A DNA stretch of 64,000 bases, from assembly GCA_029881495.1 (NCBI GenBank), contig JAOUMJ010000009.1, forward strand, positions 30,162 to 94,161, in the 5' to 3' direction. The translations under genes were made by a program, and so were the position numbers. The notes under the pieces are model-generated. The model was not told the DNA's origin and did not search any database. It saw nothing but the letters and a program-made list of their open reading frames with translations. Source of the stretch: Nitrospinota bacterium (lineage in GTDB: Bacteria > Nitrospinota_A > UBA7883 > JACRGQ01). Below are positions 15,964-24,002 of this stretch, in pieces. Position 1 is the first letter of the stretch. Each line of letters opens with the position of its first letter.

Positions 15964-16349
15964 TATATGAACCCTTTCAGCCATGAAATTGCGGAGGATT
16001 CGGATGAAAATAGTCTGAGCGGGAAAATCGTCTTGTTGATCCGCATATAGAAATTCCCGATTACTTTTGTTAGCGGGGAGCCGACGAGGATTGCGCACGC
16101 TTTGGTTACCTCAGCGGTTTCCGGTCCGGAGTAGTATTCTCGCGCGTTTTTGGTAATCGATTTGATATTTCTGATATCTACCAGCGCGACCCCTTTTTTT
16201 CCATCCATCAACCTTGCTCCAGCGGCGATATTTTCCATGGCGTCCTTCAATGCTTCTTCGGCGCCAGGGTGGCTTTCCATCCTGATGATTCCGTCATCTC
16301 CCAGCCAAATTCTTGTTGTGCGGCAGTGAACGTCAACAGCTACCATCAT
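15963..16349 (-). CDS. STAS/SEC14-like small protein, array copy 1
   Basis: 128 residues, first gene of the array. RTTRIWLGDDGIIRME, ALVDIRNIKSITKNAREYYS, ACAILVGSPLTKVIGNFY and ISWLKGF give the clearest consensus copy. The fold inferred is an alpha/beta STAS or SEC14-like domain, as in anti-sigma-factor antagonists. Proteins of this type are annotated in databases as STAS/SEC14-like (perhaps DUF7793), often beside PAS kinases. The Ser in KSI, just after the strand DIR, is where STAS proteins often carry a phosphorylated Ser, but this is an inference. Confidence 0.85.
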   Translation of the reverse strand: MMVAVDVHCRTTRIWLGDDGIIRMESHPGAEEALKDAMENIAAGARLMDGKKGVALVDIRNIKSITKNAREYYSGPETAEVTKACAILVGSPLTKVIGNFYMRINKTIFPLRLFSSESSAISWLKGFI

Positions 16350-16601
16350 ATTTTGAGGTTCCGTTTGTTTCTCACTATCGAAATGATAAGTATATTGCCT
16401 GATTAAGCATGCAAATGTTACATATTGTTTCAGAATGCTGTAAGGAACCTCTCCTCTCTTTCTTATAATATAGTTGCATTTTAGCAGTTTAGGAAGATTT
16501 AGGCATCCTGAGATTCATTTTGGGAAAAGAGGGAATTCGGTTACAATCTCTTAATACTACTTAAATTTTCACCTATTAACCTTTTTCAGGAGAAAACAGC
16601 A

Positions 16602-17138
16602 TTGGAAAAACTTGATATCGAATCGGTTAGGTGGGGGCTTGTTCTTGCGTTACTGAGCATACTCATGGGGGTTTACCTCGGAATACATTTCGGGAAGAGC
16701 GAAGATGACATCAAGAGTTACTTGAAAGTAAAGGCCGCCGCCTCGACACATTTCGCCGACGATGAAGCGAAAATAGAAAATGCTGTCGCTGACGGCTGGA
16801 AATATCTCAAGCGTTCGCATGAACATTTCCAGGGCTTGGGCGCGATATCGATCGGGCTTATGTTTGTCATTGCGGGGAGCTGGCTTAAACCACTTTTTAA
16901 AACGCTTTTATCCATTGGTGTCGGTTTGGGAGGTTATATTTATCCCCTTTTCTGGTACTTGGTGGCCTACAGCGTTCCGGAGGTGGGGAAGCATGCCGCA
17001 AAGGAATCACTCGCTTTTATGGCGCAGTTCGGTGCGGGTCTTTTCACGGTTTCGTTTTTCTGCGTGTTCCTCGTGGTTCTTCTGTACGCGATTTTCCGGG
17101 ATGATCTGCCGTCCTTTGTAGAGCCGCTCAGGGAATAG
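16602..17138 (+). CDS. Small membrane protein, unknown
   Basis: 178 residues from a TTG start with AGGAG eight to nine bases upstream. Four or so hydrophobic helices are visible: residues about 10-30, 78-98, 102-124 and 138-168. Between the first and second lies a charged soluble loop. I recognise no family. It is divergent from the kinase array and ends at a bidirectional hairpin shared with the convergent gene. Confidence 0.7.
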   Translation: MEKLDIESVRWGLVLALLSILMGVYLGIHFGKSEDDIKSYLKVKAAASTHFADDEAKIENAVADGWKYLKRSHEHFQGLGAISIGLMFVIAGSWLKPLFKTLLSIGVGLGGYIYPLFWYLVAYSVPEVGKHAAKESLAFMAQFGAGLFTVSFFCVFLVVLLYAIFRDDLPSFVEPLRE

Positions 17139-17163
17139 TTTCCGGTTATTTTCAAATTCATAG

Positions 17164-17190
17164 CCTCCGCCACAGGGCGGAGGTATTTTT
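17164..17190. terminator. Bidirectional intrinsic terminator
   Basis: CCTCCGCC and GGCGGAGG form an eight-base perfect stem with a four-base loop, followed by TATTTTTCT on the plus strand. It lies between convergent stops. Confidence 0.75.
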
Positions 17191-18267
17191 CTAAAAGAGA
17201 GCCGCTTTTAAAGTCTCTATTGCTGTGCTTGAGAGTCCGGCCATTACAGGGGCAAAGAGGATCGTTATATTTGCGAACGATTCTTTGAGTGAAATGAACA
17301 CCCCGTTCTCCTTTAGCCATTGAGTTCTATGCTCGGGAGTGCCAGCGGGATTTTCCAGATAGTAGATGGAGTCCCCCCTCAATTCGAAAATATATGTTGC
17401 GGGGACATACATGGAAAGCAAAAGCATGGTGTAAAAGAAACCCTTTACCGAAGTGTGTGCGTTAACTATTTCGGTCATCGCTTTTGCGTAGTTTCCGGAG
17501 ATGAACATCTGTGAGGGGAGTGACGCGATCCATCTGTCCGCGAAATATATAGCCGCTACTCCAGCTACAAGAAGTGAAGCGCCAAGGTAGAGGAGAACCA
17601 TCAGTCTTTTTCTCTGGATCCTCAGGTGTTCGATGATCCTGCTGTTGTCACCGTCGGTTTTTATAAGAACGGCGCAAAAGGCCGAAATAAGAAGAAATAT
17701 CGCGAAGATCGAAATGCCAGACTGCAGTCTATTGATCATCTGTACGTTGACCTGCGAATATTTTTCAAGAGTGGACAGAAGGTTTTCGATAAGCGCGTAT
17801 GATCTATAGGTTTGGGAATTTACATAAAAAAGAACAATCCCCGGCACCAGGATAAGCAAGAAGGCAAGGCGAGGTCTGCTGATGTCTGCCTCTGCCAGGG
17901 AGGCGTGGATAAAAATACAGCTGACAAAAATCGTTGTAATGAAAAAGAAGGTGACCGTAAGTTCAGAGAAATAGTATAGAAGGCGGTTTTTAAACTCTGT
18001 CGCGATTATCTCCGGGTCGGTTGCGAATTTTGCGAAGGTTGGTATGTCAATATCGTTGCCTATATTTGCCAATCTGAAGGATGGATCTGCAAGATTTATC
18101 GCCGAGGTAAAGATTGCATCAAGGATGAAGACCGTGATCGCGCCGAGCGCCGGGAGAAACATAACCGGCTGTCTGGAACAAAATGAATATAGTGATTTGA
18201 GCTGTTTCAATATGTTAATTCCCGGTACAGAAAAAAAAAGAATTCCCCAGCGACCCGCAGGCAACAC
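17191..18267 (-). CDS. Polytopic membrane protein, unknown
   Basis: 358 residues from GTG at 18267. A TTG at 18210 that begins KQLKSLYSFCSRQP is an alternative start with the first helix better placed. Around six membrane helices are predicted, at residues about 33-55, 98-120, 133-152, 188-210, 228-250 and 285-305, with a last weak one near the C-terminus. No family motif or catalytic residue is evident. Confidence 0.65.
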   Translation of the reverse strand: MLPAGRWGILFFSVPGINILKQLKSLYSFCSRQPVMFLPALGAITVFILDAIFTSAINLADPSFRLANIGNDIDIPTFAKFATDPEIIATEFKNRLLYYFSELTVTFFFITTIFVSCIFIHASLAEADISRPRLAFLLILVPGIVLFYVNSQTYRSYALIENLLSTLEKYSQVNVQMINRLQSGISIFAIFLLISAFCAVLIKTDGDNSRIIEHLRIQRKRLMVLLYLGASLLVAGVAAIYFADRWIASLPSQMFISGNYAKAMTEIVNAHTSVKGFFYTMLLLSMYVPATYIFELRGDSIYYLENPAGTPEHRTQWLKENGVFISLKESFANITILFAPVMAGLSSTAIETLKAALF

Positions 18268-18363
18268 ACGGTGAAAATTATACCGAAAAGTGATTAATCT
18301 AGCAACTATGCAAAAATAGCAGTATTTTATAAATCTGAATTCATTGATAAAAGGGGAGTTCTT

Positions 18364-18447
18364 TTGAGTTTTAACGGTTTTGTATTCGTGCCGATACTGC
18401 GAGGAAACAGCTTTACTATTGAAAAAATAGAATTTATACTTTCATAA
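18364..18447 (+). CDS. Possible leader micro-ORF upstream of fliA (27 aa)
   Basis: A TTG-started ORF with GGGGAG five bases upstream that ends 16 bases before fliA. It begins SFNGFVFVPILRGNSF. It could be a leader peptide that couples to fliA or a chance ORF. Confidence 0.25.
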   Translation: MSFNGFVFVPILRGNSFTIEKIEFILS

Positions 18448-18463
18448 ACGTTAGAGGTATATA

Positions 18464-19240
18464 TTGAAGAAAAGTTATTCACAGCCCCCGGTAGGTTTAA
18501 AACTAGGTACGAAGGAAGCGGACGTCCTTATCGAGGAATATACTCCGCTGGTCAAGTTTATTTCACACAGGATAGCTGTACGCCTCCCCCCGCACATTGA
18601 GCTGGATGATCTGATAAGCGCCGGCGTCATGGGGCTGATAGATGCTATCGGAAAATTCGATCCTACCAAGGAGACCCAGTTCAAAACATACGCCGAAATA
18701 AGGATACGCGGCGCTATCCTGGACGAATTGCGCGCGCTGGACTGGGTACCGCGTTCCGTCCGCCAGAAAGGTACGGAGATCTCAGGCGCATATGCCATTG
18801 TTGAACAGCGTCTCGGGCGCCCTGCCGAGGATCATGAGGTTGCGGCGGAGCTAGGATTTACGCTAGAGGATTTCCACAAGCTTCTGGCCGACTCACAGGC
18901 GATGCCGATACTCTCCATAGAAGAGCTGGGCGGTGTAAACAAGGATGGCGAGAAGCGGGACATCATGGAGATAATCGCCGGGTCTACCGATAACGATCCC
19001 CAGATACTTGCAAGGCTCAATGAGGTTCGAACGATCATCGCTCGCGCCATAGACCAGCTCCCCGAAAAGGAGAGGCTCCTTGTTTCACTCTACTATTACG
19101 AAGAGCTTACAATGAAAGAGATAGGGGAGGTTTTGGGTATTACCGAATCCCGCGTATCACAGCTCCACACACGCGCCGTGATGAGGCTGAGGGGCAAACT
19201 TCTGAAATACATCAGCGATGATGACGACCTGCGCGATTAG
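18464..19240 (+). CDS. fliA: RNA polymerase sigma-28 (FliA/WhiG family)
   Basis: 258 residues from TTG with AGAGG upstream. Region 2 shows YTPLVKFISHRIAVRLP and LDDLISAGVMGLIDAI, the FliA hallmark, then FKTYAEIRIRGAILDELR. Region 3 has WVPRSVRQK, and region 4 ends YYEELTMKEIGEVLGITESR, a helix-turn-helix. It directs late flagellar and chemotaxis genes. The window's flgB-fliE unit, about 4.5 kb away, uses a sigma-54-type promoter, consistent with a tiered flagellar hierarchy. Confidence 0.92.
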   Translation: MKKSYSQPPVGLKLGTKEADVLIEEYTPLVKFISHRIAVRLPPHIELDDLISAGVMGLIDAIGKFDPTKETQFKTYAEIRIRGAILDELRALDWVPRSVRQKGTEISGAYAIVEQRLGRPAEDHEVAAELGFTLEDFHKLLADSQAMPILSIEELGGVNKDGEKRDIMEIIAGSTDNDPQILARLNEVRTIIARAIDQLPEKERLLVSLYYYEELTMKEIGEVLGITESRVSQLHTRAVMRLRGKLLKYISDDDDLRD

Positions 19241-19345
19241 CCAGGTTTTTCCTTTTTCTTTCTCCGATCTTCCCACGCAACATGACTTCCCGGGGCCGGT
19301 GATTTCCCTTCTCATGCCGAGCGGGATAGCCTTCATATAACGATA

Positions 19346-19999
19346 ATGGAACGCTTCCCGATAGATAAAGTCGTGAATATCCTTCGCGAGGAGATCCCGA
19401 AGTACAAGGAGCCGATAGTCGGGAAGTACGCGAAGGAGCGCTCCCCGTTTAAGGTGCTGATATCAACTCTTCTATCTCTCCGCACGAAGGATCAGACCAC
19501 TGCCCCGGCATGCGACAGGCTTTTCGCCGTGGCAGATTCACCGGAGAGACTGGCGGCGCTCCCGCCATCGAAAATAGAGAAGCTCATCTACCCGGTAGGT
19601 TTCTACAAGGTGAAGGCGCGGACAGTGATATCGGTTTGCCGGGTACTTCTCGAAAAATATGACGGCCGGGTGCCCGATTCACTCGACGAGCTTTTGACCA
19701 TCAAGGGGGTAGGGCGGAAAACCGCCAATCTCGTAGTTACGCTGGGGTATGGGAAGCCGGGTATCTGCGTGGATATCCACGTCCACAGAATTTCAAACAG
19801 GTGGGGGTACATCAAGACCGCCGTGCCGGACGAATCTGAGTTTGAGCTGAGGAGGATCCTCCCGAAAAAGTTCTGGATCGAATACAACGACCTTCTCGTT
19901 ACATACGGCCAGAATCTTTGCGTCCCGGTCTCTCCGTTCTGTTCGCAATGCAGGATAGAGCGGTATTGCAAAAAGGTCGGGGTAAAGAGCAGAAGGTGA
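19346..19999 (+). CDS. nth: Endonuclease III
   Basis: A 217-residue DNA glycosylase/AP lyase that removes oxidised pyrimidines. The HhH motif LLTIKGVGRKTANLVV holds the catalytic Lys. The catalytic Asp follows in CVDIHVHRISNRWG. The [4Fe-4S] cluster ligands have the usual spacing C-X6-C-X2-C-X5-C (CVPVSPFCSQCRIERYC). Length is normal. It has no strong Shine-Dalgarno sequence. Confidence 0.93.
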   Translation: MERFPIDKVVNILREEIPKYKEPIVGKYAKERSPFKVLISTLLSLRTKDQTTAPACDRLFAVADSPERLAALPPSKIEKLIYPVGFYKVKARTVISVCRVLLEKYDGRVPDSLDELLTIKGVGRKTANLVVTLGYGKPGICVDIHVHRISNRWGYIKTAVPDESEFELRRILPKKFWIEYNDLLVTYGQNLCVPVSPFCSQCRIERYCKKVGVKSRR

Positions 20000-20091
20000 A
20001 GCAAAACAGCTTCAAAATTACAAAGCCGGAATTAGCATGCAGGTTTTCAAATTTTAGGTTTATCATAAAGTGATAAAGGTCGGAGTTGTTC

Positions 20092-20559
20092 ATGATTGAT
20101 TACTACAGGATATTGGGTCTAAAGCCGGGCGCCTCGCTTGGTGAAATAAAGAAAGCGTATCACAGGTATGCCTTTCATTTTCATCCCGACAGGAACAAGG
20201 AGAAGGGGGATCTTTTCCTTGTTGTAAGAGAGGCTTATGACAAGCTTCTTCATATGGCTGGCGACGACGAGGAGAAAGTGAAAAAGGGAGAGCGGTCCCC
20301 TGGTAAAACGGAAAAAGAGCCGCATCATGTGGTTTCCAAGAAACCGAAAAAAGCGGTTCACAACATGTCGTTTGTCAGGGAGAAAATAAAGAAAAGAGCC
20401 TCGGTGAATTTTTACAAGCACCGCGTTCAGAAGGTTATCCTCGAGCATAAGCAGTGCGTTGTCTGCCGGGGTTATGGCGTTGTGGAGAACAGGTTTCATC
20501 TCGCGGAGAACTGCGAAATCTGCGGCGGTACAGGCAACCACAAGGCGATCCTGAAATAA
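20092..20559 (+). CDS. J-domain protein with C-terminal CXXCXGXG motifs
   Basis: 155 residues. The N-terminal J domain has DYYRILGLKPGAS and the HPD tripeptide in FHPDRNKEKG, the site that stimulates DnaK ATPase. A basic linker follows (about 65-105). The C-terminus carries two half zinc motifs, CVVCRGYG and CEICGGTG, like half of the DnaJ zinc region. ATG at 20092 is preferred over TTG at 20086 because GGAG lies at good distance. It is too short to be DnaJ itself and is probably a specialised co-chaperone. Confidence 0.8.
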   Translation: MIDYYRILGLKPGASLGEIKKAYHRYAFHFHPDRNKEKGDLFLVVREAYDKLLHMAGDDEEKVKKGERSPGKTEKEPHHVVSKKPKKAVHNMSFVREKIKKRASVNFYKHRVQKVILEHKQCVVCRGYGVVENRFHLAENCEICGGTGNHKAILK

Positions 20560-20594
20560 TCAGCGACACTTCACGTTCACTTTCAGCCTGTTTT

Positions 20595-21500
20595 TCACTC
20601 ACCTTTGAGGTAGGAGATATTTTCCCTGCTAAACCGTAGAGGTTCTATCCCGAAAGATTTGATGTATTTCGTTTCGGGTACGACGTTCCCCTCCACCAGC
20701 ATATCCGTCTGGTCCACCGTTGCGGGGAAGTGTGAAAACCGCCCAAGTAGCGAGACCACGGGGCGAACGAGACCGTAAGGAACTGGGAGTTTTATCCGCC
20801 GGTTGATACCCGCCCCGTCGCAGATCATATCGAGCAGTGTGCGATAGTTGAACCTGTCACGCCCCCCCAGATGGTAAATATTCTCCCCGAAGCCTCCGTT
20901 CTCCACTGCAAGGGAAAATACCCTCGCAACGTCCGTTACATGAACAGGCTGCATCTCGTAGCGGCCATTACCGAACAGTACGGCGACCGGGGAGCTTTTT
21001 AGGACGCCTAGCATCTGTGTGCAGAATTCGGTTGCGCCTGCTGGCGGTTTGCCGAAGATTAACGATGGCCGGAATATCGTCAGTGAGAGGCGAGTCGACA
21101 TTAAAAATTCCTCACCTCTAGCCTTGCTGGACTGGTAATTTGAAACGCCGTTCATTCTCGCGCCGTTCGCGCTCATCTGAACCCATCTCGAAACACCCGA
21201 CCTTTCCGCTTCGTAGGCAAGGTTCTTTACCGCTTCGAAATGGAACCTTTCGTACGTTATCCCTCTAGCAGGAAATTCGCGGATTATCCCCACAAGGTTG
21301 ATAACGGCGTCGCAATCGGCGGTTTTTCCGGCGATGCTTTCGGGATGAAGAAGGTCGCCCGAAACGGTTTCTACCCCTTCGCTCTTCGGGAAGCGGCTCG
21401 TATTCCTCACCAGAAGGCGAACGTTATGTCCCCGGTTGAGCAGTTCGGCAACCAGGTAGGAGCCGACGAAACCGGTTCCCCCCGCGATGAAAATTTTCAT
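20595..21500 (-). CDS. NAD(P)-binding SDR, NDUFA9-like
   Basis: 301 residues. The Rossmann start MKIFIAGGTGFVGSYL is intact, and the Tyr/Lys pair occurs as NYQSSKARGE. It belongs to the atypical short-chain dehydrogenases annotated 'complex I NDUFA9 subunit family'. In bacteria their substrate is mostly unknown. QPVHVTDVARVF is a usual landmark of extended SDRs and is present. It is a single gene, convergent with the J-domain gene. Confidence 0.82.
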   Translation of the reverse strand: MKIFIAGGTGFVGSYLVAELLNRGHNVRLLVRNTSRFPKSEGVETVSGDLLHPESIAGKTADCDAVINLVGIIREFPARGITYERFHFEAVKNLAYEAERSGVSRWVQMSANGARMNGVSNYQSSKARGEEFLMSTRLSLTIFRPSLIFGKPPAGATEFCTQMLGVLKSSPVAVLFGNGRYEMQPVHVTDVARVFSLAVENGGFGENIYHLGGRDRFNYRTLLDMICDGAGINRRIKLPVPYGLVRPVVSLLGRFSHFPATVDQTDMLVEGNVVPETKYIKSFGIEPLRFSRENISYLKGE

Positions 21501-21579
21501 ATATTTTCCTGGAGTATAATGTGTAAACAGCTTTTATTTATTTTAGCACCGTAAAGGGTTAAAATCTCACCGAGGGACT

Positions 21580-22299
21580 ATGGAAACAAACGAAAGACAG
21601 AATACAACCAGCAACGATATTGTGGATATAGTCGGGCTCCTCGAATCGGGCTGGCAGATATACAGGAAGAGCTGGAAAAAGTTTTCGGGAGCGTCGTTCC
21701 TTTTTCTCCTGATATTCATCGGCGCTTCGCTCATTCACGATTTCATCGGCCTTCTTTTCATGGGGCCGATGACCGCTGGAATTTTTCTTTTCACCGGCGA
21801 AATGATCGCGGGGAAAGATCCGCAGCCGTCGAGAGTGTTCGAAGGGTTCAGGTGGTTTTTGCCGTCGGCGATCGCGAATCTGGTGATCTCGGTTTTTGTC
21901 ATTCTCGGTCTCTGGCTTCTTCTCATTCCAGGTTTCGTGTTTGGTGGGTGGTATCTTCTCACATACCTGTTCATCATCGACCGGGGATTTGATTTCTGGA
22001 GCGCAATGGAATCGAGCCGGAGAGTCGCGTTTCGGGACATGCTCGGGATGACGCTCTTCTATGTAGCGCTAGGGGCGATCAACGTAATCGGCGCCTTGCT
22101 CTTCGGAATCGGGATACTGATTACCTTCCCTGTTACGACGATAGCGACCTATCTCGCCTATGAGAAGATGGTAGGGGTGGAGAGTATCGGCAAAGGAGAA
22201 GAGCCTACCACGATGCCCGGTTCGGGTGAGACAAATTTTGCGGAACCTGTAGCAGAAACTAAGAGCAAGGCCGAGGGAGAAGAACAACCGGGGCAGTAG
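21580..22299 (+). CDS. Integral membrane protein, unknown
   Basis: 239 residues. An N-terminal amphipathic stretch (LLESGWQIYRKSWKKF) precedes about five membrane helices, in the manner of YciC/DUF975-like proteins. A charged tail rich in Glu and Lys closes it. The last two codons and the TAG stop lie inside a tRNA-like sequence that begins at 22290, so the C-terminus may have been set by a rearrangement. Confidence 0.7.
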   Translation: METNERQNTTSNDIVDIVGLLESGWQIYRKSWKKFSGASFLFLLIFIGASLIHDFIGLLFMGPMTAGIFLFTGEMIAGKDPQPSRVFEGFRWFLPSAIANLVISVFVILGLWLLLIPGFVFGGWYLLTYLFIIDRGFDFWSAMESSRRVAFRDMLGMTLFYVALGAINVIGALLFGIGILITFPVTTIATYLAYEKMVGVESIGKGEEPTTMPGSGETNFAEPVAETKSKAEGEEQPGQ

Positions 22300-22342
22300 C
22301 TCAGTTGGGAGAGCGCAGCGTTCTCAATGCTGAGGTCAGGAG
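22290..22342 (+). pseudogene. Truncated tRNA-like sequence (tRNA-Glu CUC-like)
   Basis: The sequence folds as the first two thirds of a tRNA: 7-base acceptor strand GGGGCAG, TA, D stem GCTC/GAGC with loop AGTTGGGA, anticodon stem CAGCG/TGCTG around TTCTCAA (anticodon CTC), variable AGGTC and a T-stem 5' strand AGGAG. The T loop and both 3' strands are missing: the next bases are ACCGAGCGAG. No TTCGAAT-type loop or matching acceptor strand is found downstream. It is therefore a broken tRNA gene or a recombination scar. Confidence 0.6.
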
Positions 22343-22412
22343 ACCGAGCGAGAGTGACCGTTTATTCCATGTATTTCCATTATTAAAGATGGATCTATAA
22401 ATTAATCTTGTC

Positions 22413-22913
22413 TTACTCTTTTTCAGGGACTTTGATTGCGTGGCGAAGCTCCTCTTCAGAAGGTGTTTCAAAAATGGTTTCGCAAAAATCAAACTGACCC
22501 CTTGTAACAGTAAGGGAGTAGGTATCCCCTTTATCCTTATTTCGAGCTGATACACGTTCCCACCTGGTAACTACATTTACTTGAAGATAATGAAGCTGTG
22601 GCATTGATCCAAATTCTTGGAGCGCGTTAATAAACTTTTTCCTCTGAGCCAGCGCAAAAAAACCAAGGTCCAAAACGATTTCAATTTTAAGTTTAATCAG
22701 CTCTTTGCATAAATAAAGAATTTGTGTTTCGCAACGGTTAACTCTCTCAATCATCCATTGGTATTCAATTGGGTCCTGTATATCTGGACCGTATAGATTT
22801 TGCATCCATTCATCAATGGAAAACCGGGCTGCCCCAATGTTTTTTGCCAGTTCAAAAGAGTATGTAGTTTTGCCGGAGCCGGTAGGCCCGCATATCAGGT
22901 GCACTCTAGTCAT
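22413..22913 (-). CDS. P-loop predicted kinase (AAA_33/zeta-like)
   Basis: 166 residues. Walker A GPTGSGKTT is at the N-terminus, followed by FSIDEWM, typical of small P-loop kinases with the zeta-toxin/AAA_33 fold. A later VVTRWERVSARN supplies arginines that may bind phosphate. No antitoxin gene is beside it. The gene looks more AT-rich than its surroundings and sits directly after the broken tRNA-like sequence, so it may have arrived by integration. Confidence 0.7.
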   Translation of the reverse strand: MTRVHLICGPTGSGKTTYSFELAKNIGAARFSIDEWMQNLYGPDIQDPIEYQWMIERVNRCETQILYLCKELIKLKIEIVLDLGFFALAQRKKFINALQEFGSMPQLHYLQVNVVTRWERVSARNKDKGDTYSLTVTRGQFDFCETIFETPSEEELRHAIKVPEKE

Positions 22914-23042
22914 AAAATATTTCCTTTAAAGGGAAATCCGTTTGCCTGCCGTGATTCTATTTAAGGTATTTAGGATTATAAACAAAGCACACACAATATA
23001 TAGCAAATAATAGTGATTGGCTGTTCGTTTAAAGAGGGGGGT

Positions 23043-23076
23043 AGTTTAGGGCGGGATGGGGGACCCGCCCTAAACT
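23043..23076. terminator. Strong hairpin downstream of fliE
   Basis: AGTTTAGGGCGGG (23043-23055) pairs perfectly with CCCGCCCTAAACT (23064-23076) around an eight-base loop. It is followed by TTATAT on the plus strand and by few T residues on the minus strand. It probably ends or protects the flgB-fliE transcript. Confidence 0.55.
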
Positions 23077-23123
23077 TTATATTGAGGGTGGCAGTTAAGT
23101 GTGCTTATTGACTTTGATTTCTA

Positions 23124-23423
23124 TTAAATATTCGTCCTCATGATCTCCTGGTACGCTTCTATCGCCTTGTTGCGTATCTGCAACGTCATTCTAAAGGCGA
23201 GGTCGGCCTTGGAGATGTTGATCATCGTTTCGTGTATGTTCTTGTTCCTCCCAGATGCGAGGTCTTCCACCGCGCGGTCGGCGTTTATCTGGAGGTCGTT
23301 TACTTCCTGCAGAGAATCTTTCAGTACGTCACCGAAACTCTGCCCGCTCACTTTTTGTTCTCCCGGAGCGGGGAGTTTCAGGTGCTCGCCTAGAGGTTTG
23401 AAGGAATCAACTCTCAAATTCAT
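23124..23423 (-). CDS. fliE: Flagellar hook-basal body protein FliE
   Basis: 99 residues. SFGDVLKDSLQEVNDLQ near the middle and INISKADLAFRMTLQIRNK with AYQEIMRTNI at the end are standard FliE. It links the MS ring to the rod. It follows flgB by nine bases. No fliF follows, since the next gene on this strand is the P-loop kinase gene. Confidence 0.92.
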   Translation of the reverse strand: MNLRVDSFKPLGEHLKLPAPGEQKVSGQSFGDVLKDSLQEVNDLQINADRAVEDLASGRNKNIHETMINISKADLAFRMTLQIRNKAIEAYQEIMRTNI

Positions 23424-23432
23424 TTTCTATTC

Positions 23433-23852
23433 CTACCTTGTTTCCGTGACAGCGGCCCTGATTATCCCGCCGCGTTTAGTCATCACTGTAATTGCCGCGT
23501 CGTACGCGATCTTTGTTTCTGAAAGGGTCGTTACTTCCTTGTCGAGGTCTACGTTGTTACCGTCTATCCTCCCCTGCGAAAAATCAATGGTCAGCTCCGG
23601 TTCCATCGAATTGAAATCCGGCTGTTGCGGGGAGATATGCTTTGAATGCGTAGCTTTTATCTGCAGAAAATCGGTAGAGGTGACGCTTTGAAGGATGCTT
23701 TCAAACTCGACGCTCTTCGCCTTGTAGCGGGGGGTCTCGGCATTGGCAATATTTGCCGCCGTCATAGCCGCTTTCTGCGAGTTGAAATCGAGGCTCTTCT
23801 TTACGACTTTCGGAGCCCTGTCACTAAATAGCAAATTGTTTATAAAACTCAT
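23433..23852 (-). CDS. flgB: Flagellar basal-body rod protein FlgB
   Basis: 139 residues. The start LDFNSQKAAMTAANIANAET then PRYKAKSVEFE is the conserved rod N-terminus, with the variant ANIANAETP of the usual ANNIANAxTP. The C-terminus resembles proximal-rod proteins. GAGGT precedes the ATG and a -24/-12 promoter lies just upstream. The usual partner flgC is absent between flgB and fliE. Confidence 0.9.
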   Translation of the reverse strand: MSFINNLLFSDRAPKVVKKSLDFNSQKAAMTAANIANAETPRYKAKSVEFESILQSVTSTDFLQIKATHSKHISPQQPDFNSMEPELTIDFSQGRIDGNNVDLDKEVTTLSETKIAYDAAITVMTKRGGIIRAAVTETR

Positions 23853-23874
23853 AATTACCTCTGCCCGCTAATAG

Positions 23875-23891
23875 AGCAACAACTATGCCAA
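23875..23891 (-). promoter_or_regulatory. Sigma-54-type promoter of flgB-fliE
   Basis: On the minus strand, TTGGCATAGTTGTTGCT has GG and GC ten bases apart, as RpoN promoters require, with two mismatches (CG to TA after TTGGCA). The start point should be near 23864, which leaves only about a dozen bases before the flgB ATG but still includes its GAGGT. Confidence 0.65.
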
Positions 23892-24002
23892 GTTAAAGCG
23901 GTATATAAATCAATGAGATAGAGGTTTATGGCTATATATCAGGTGACAGAATTTCCTCAAATTTGCGGACAAACCGTCAAAATGTGGTCGCTATCAAGGA
24001 GT

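Noticed and set aside
15964..16098. Upstream part of the 86-residue frame ending at 15838
   Set aside because: It overlaps array copy 1 out of frame. Only the last 41 codons follow copy 1.
16350..16601. Clear promoter of the STAS-like array
   Set aside because: TATTAT-like stretches exist on the minus strand but no convincing -35/-10 or -24/-12 pair. The start site cannot be placed by eye.
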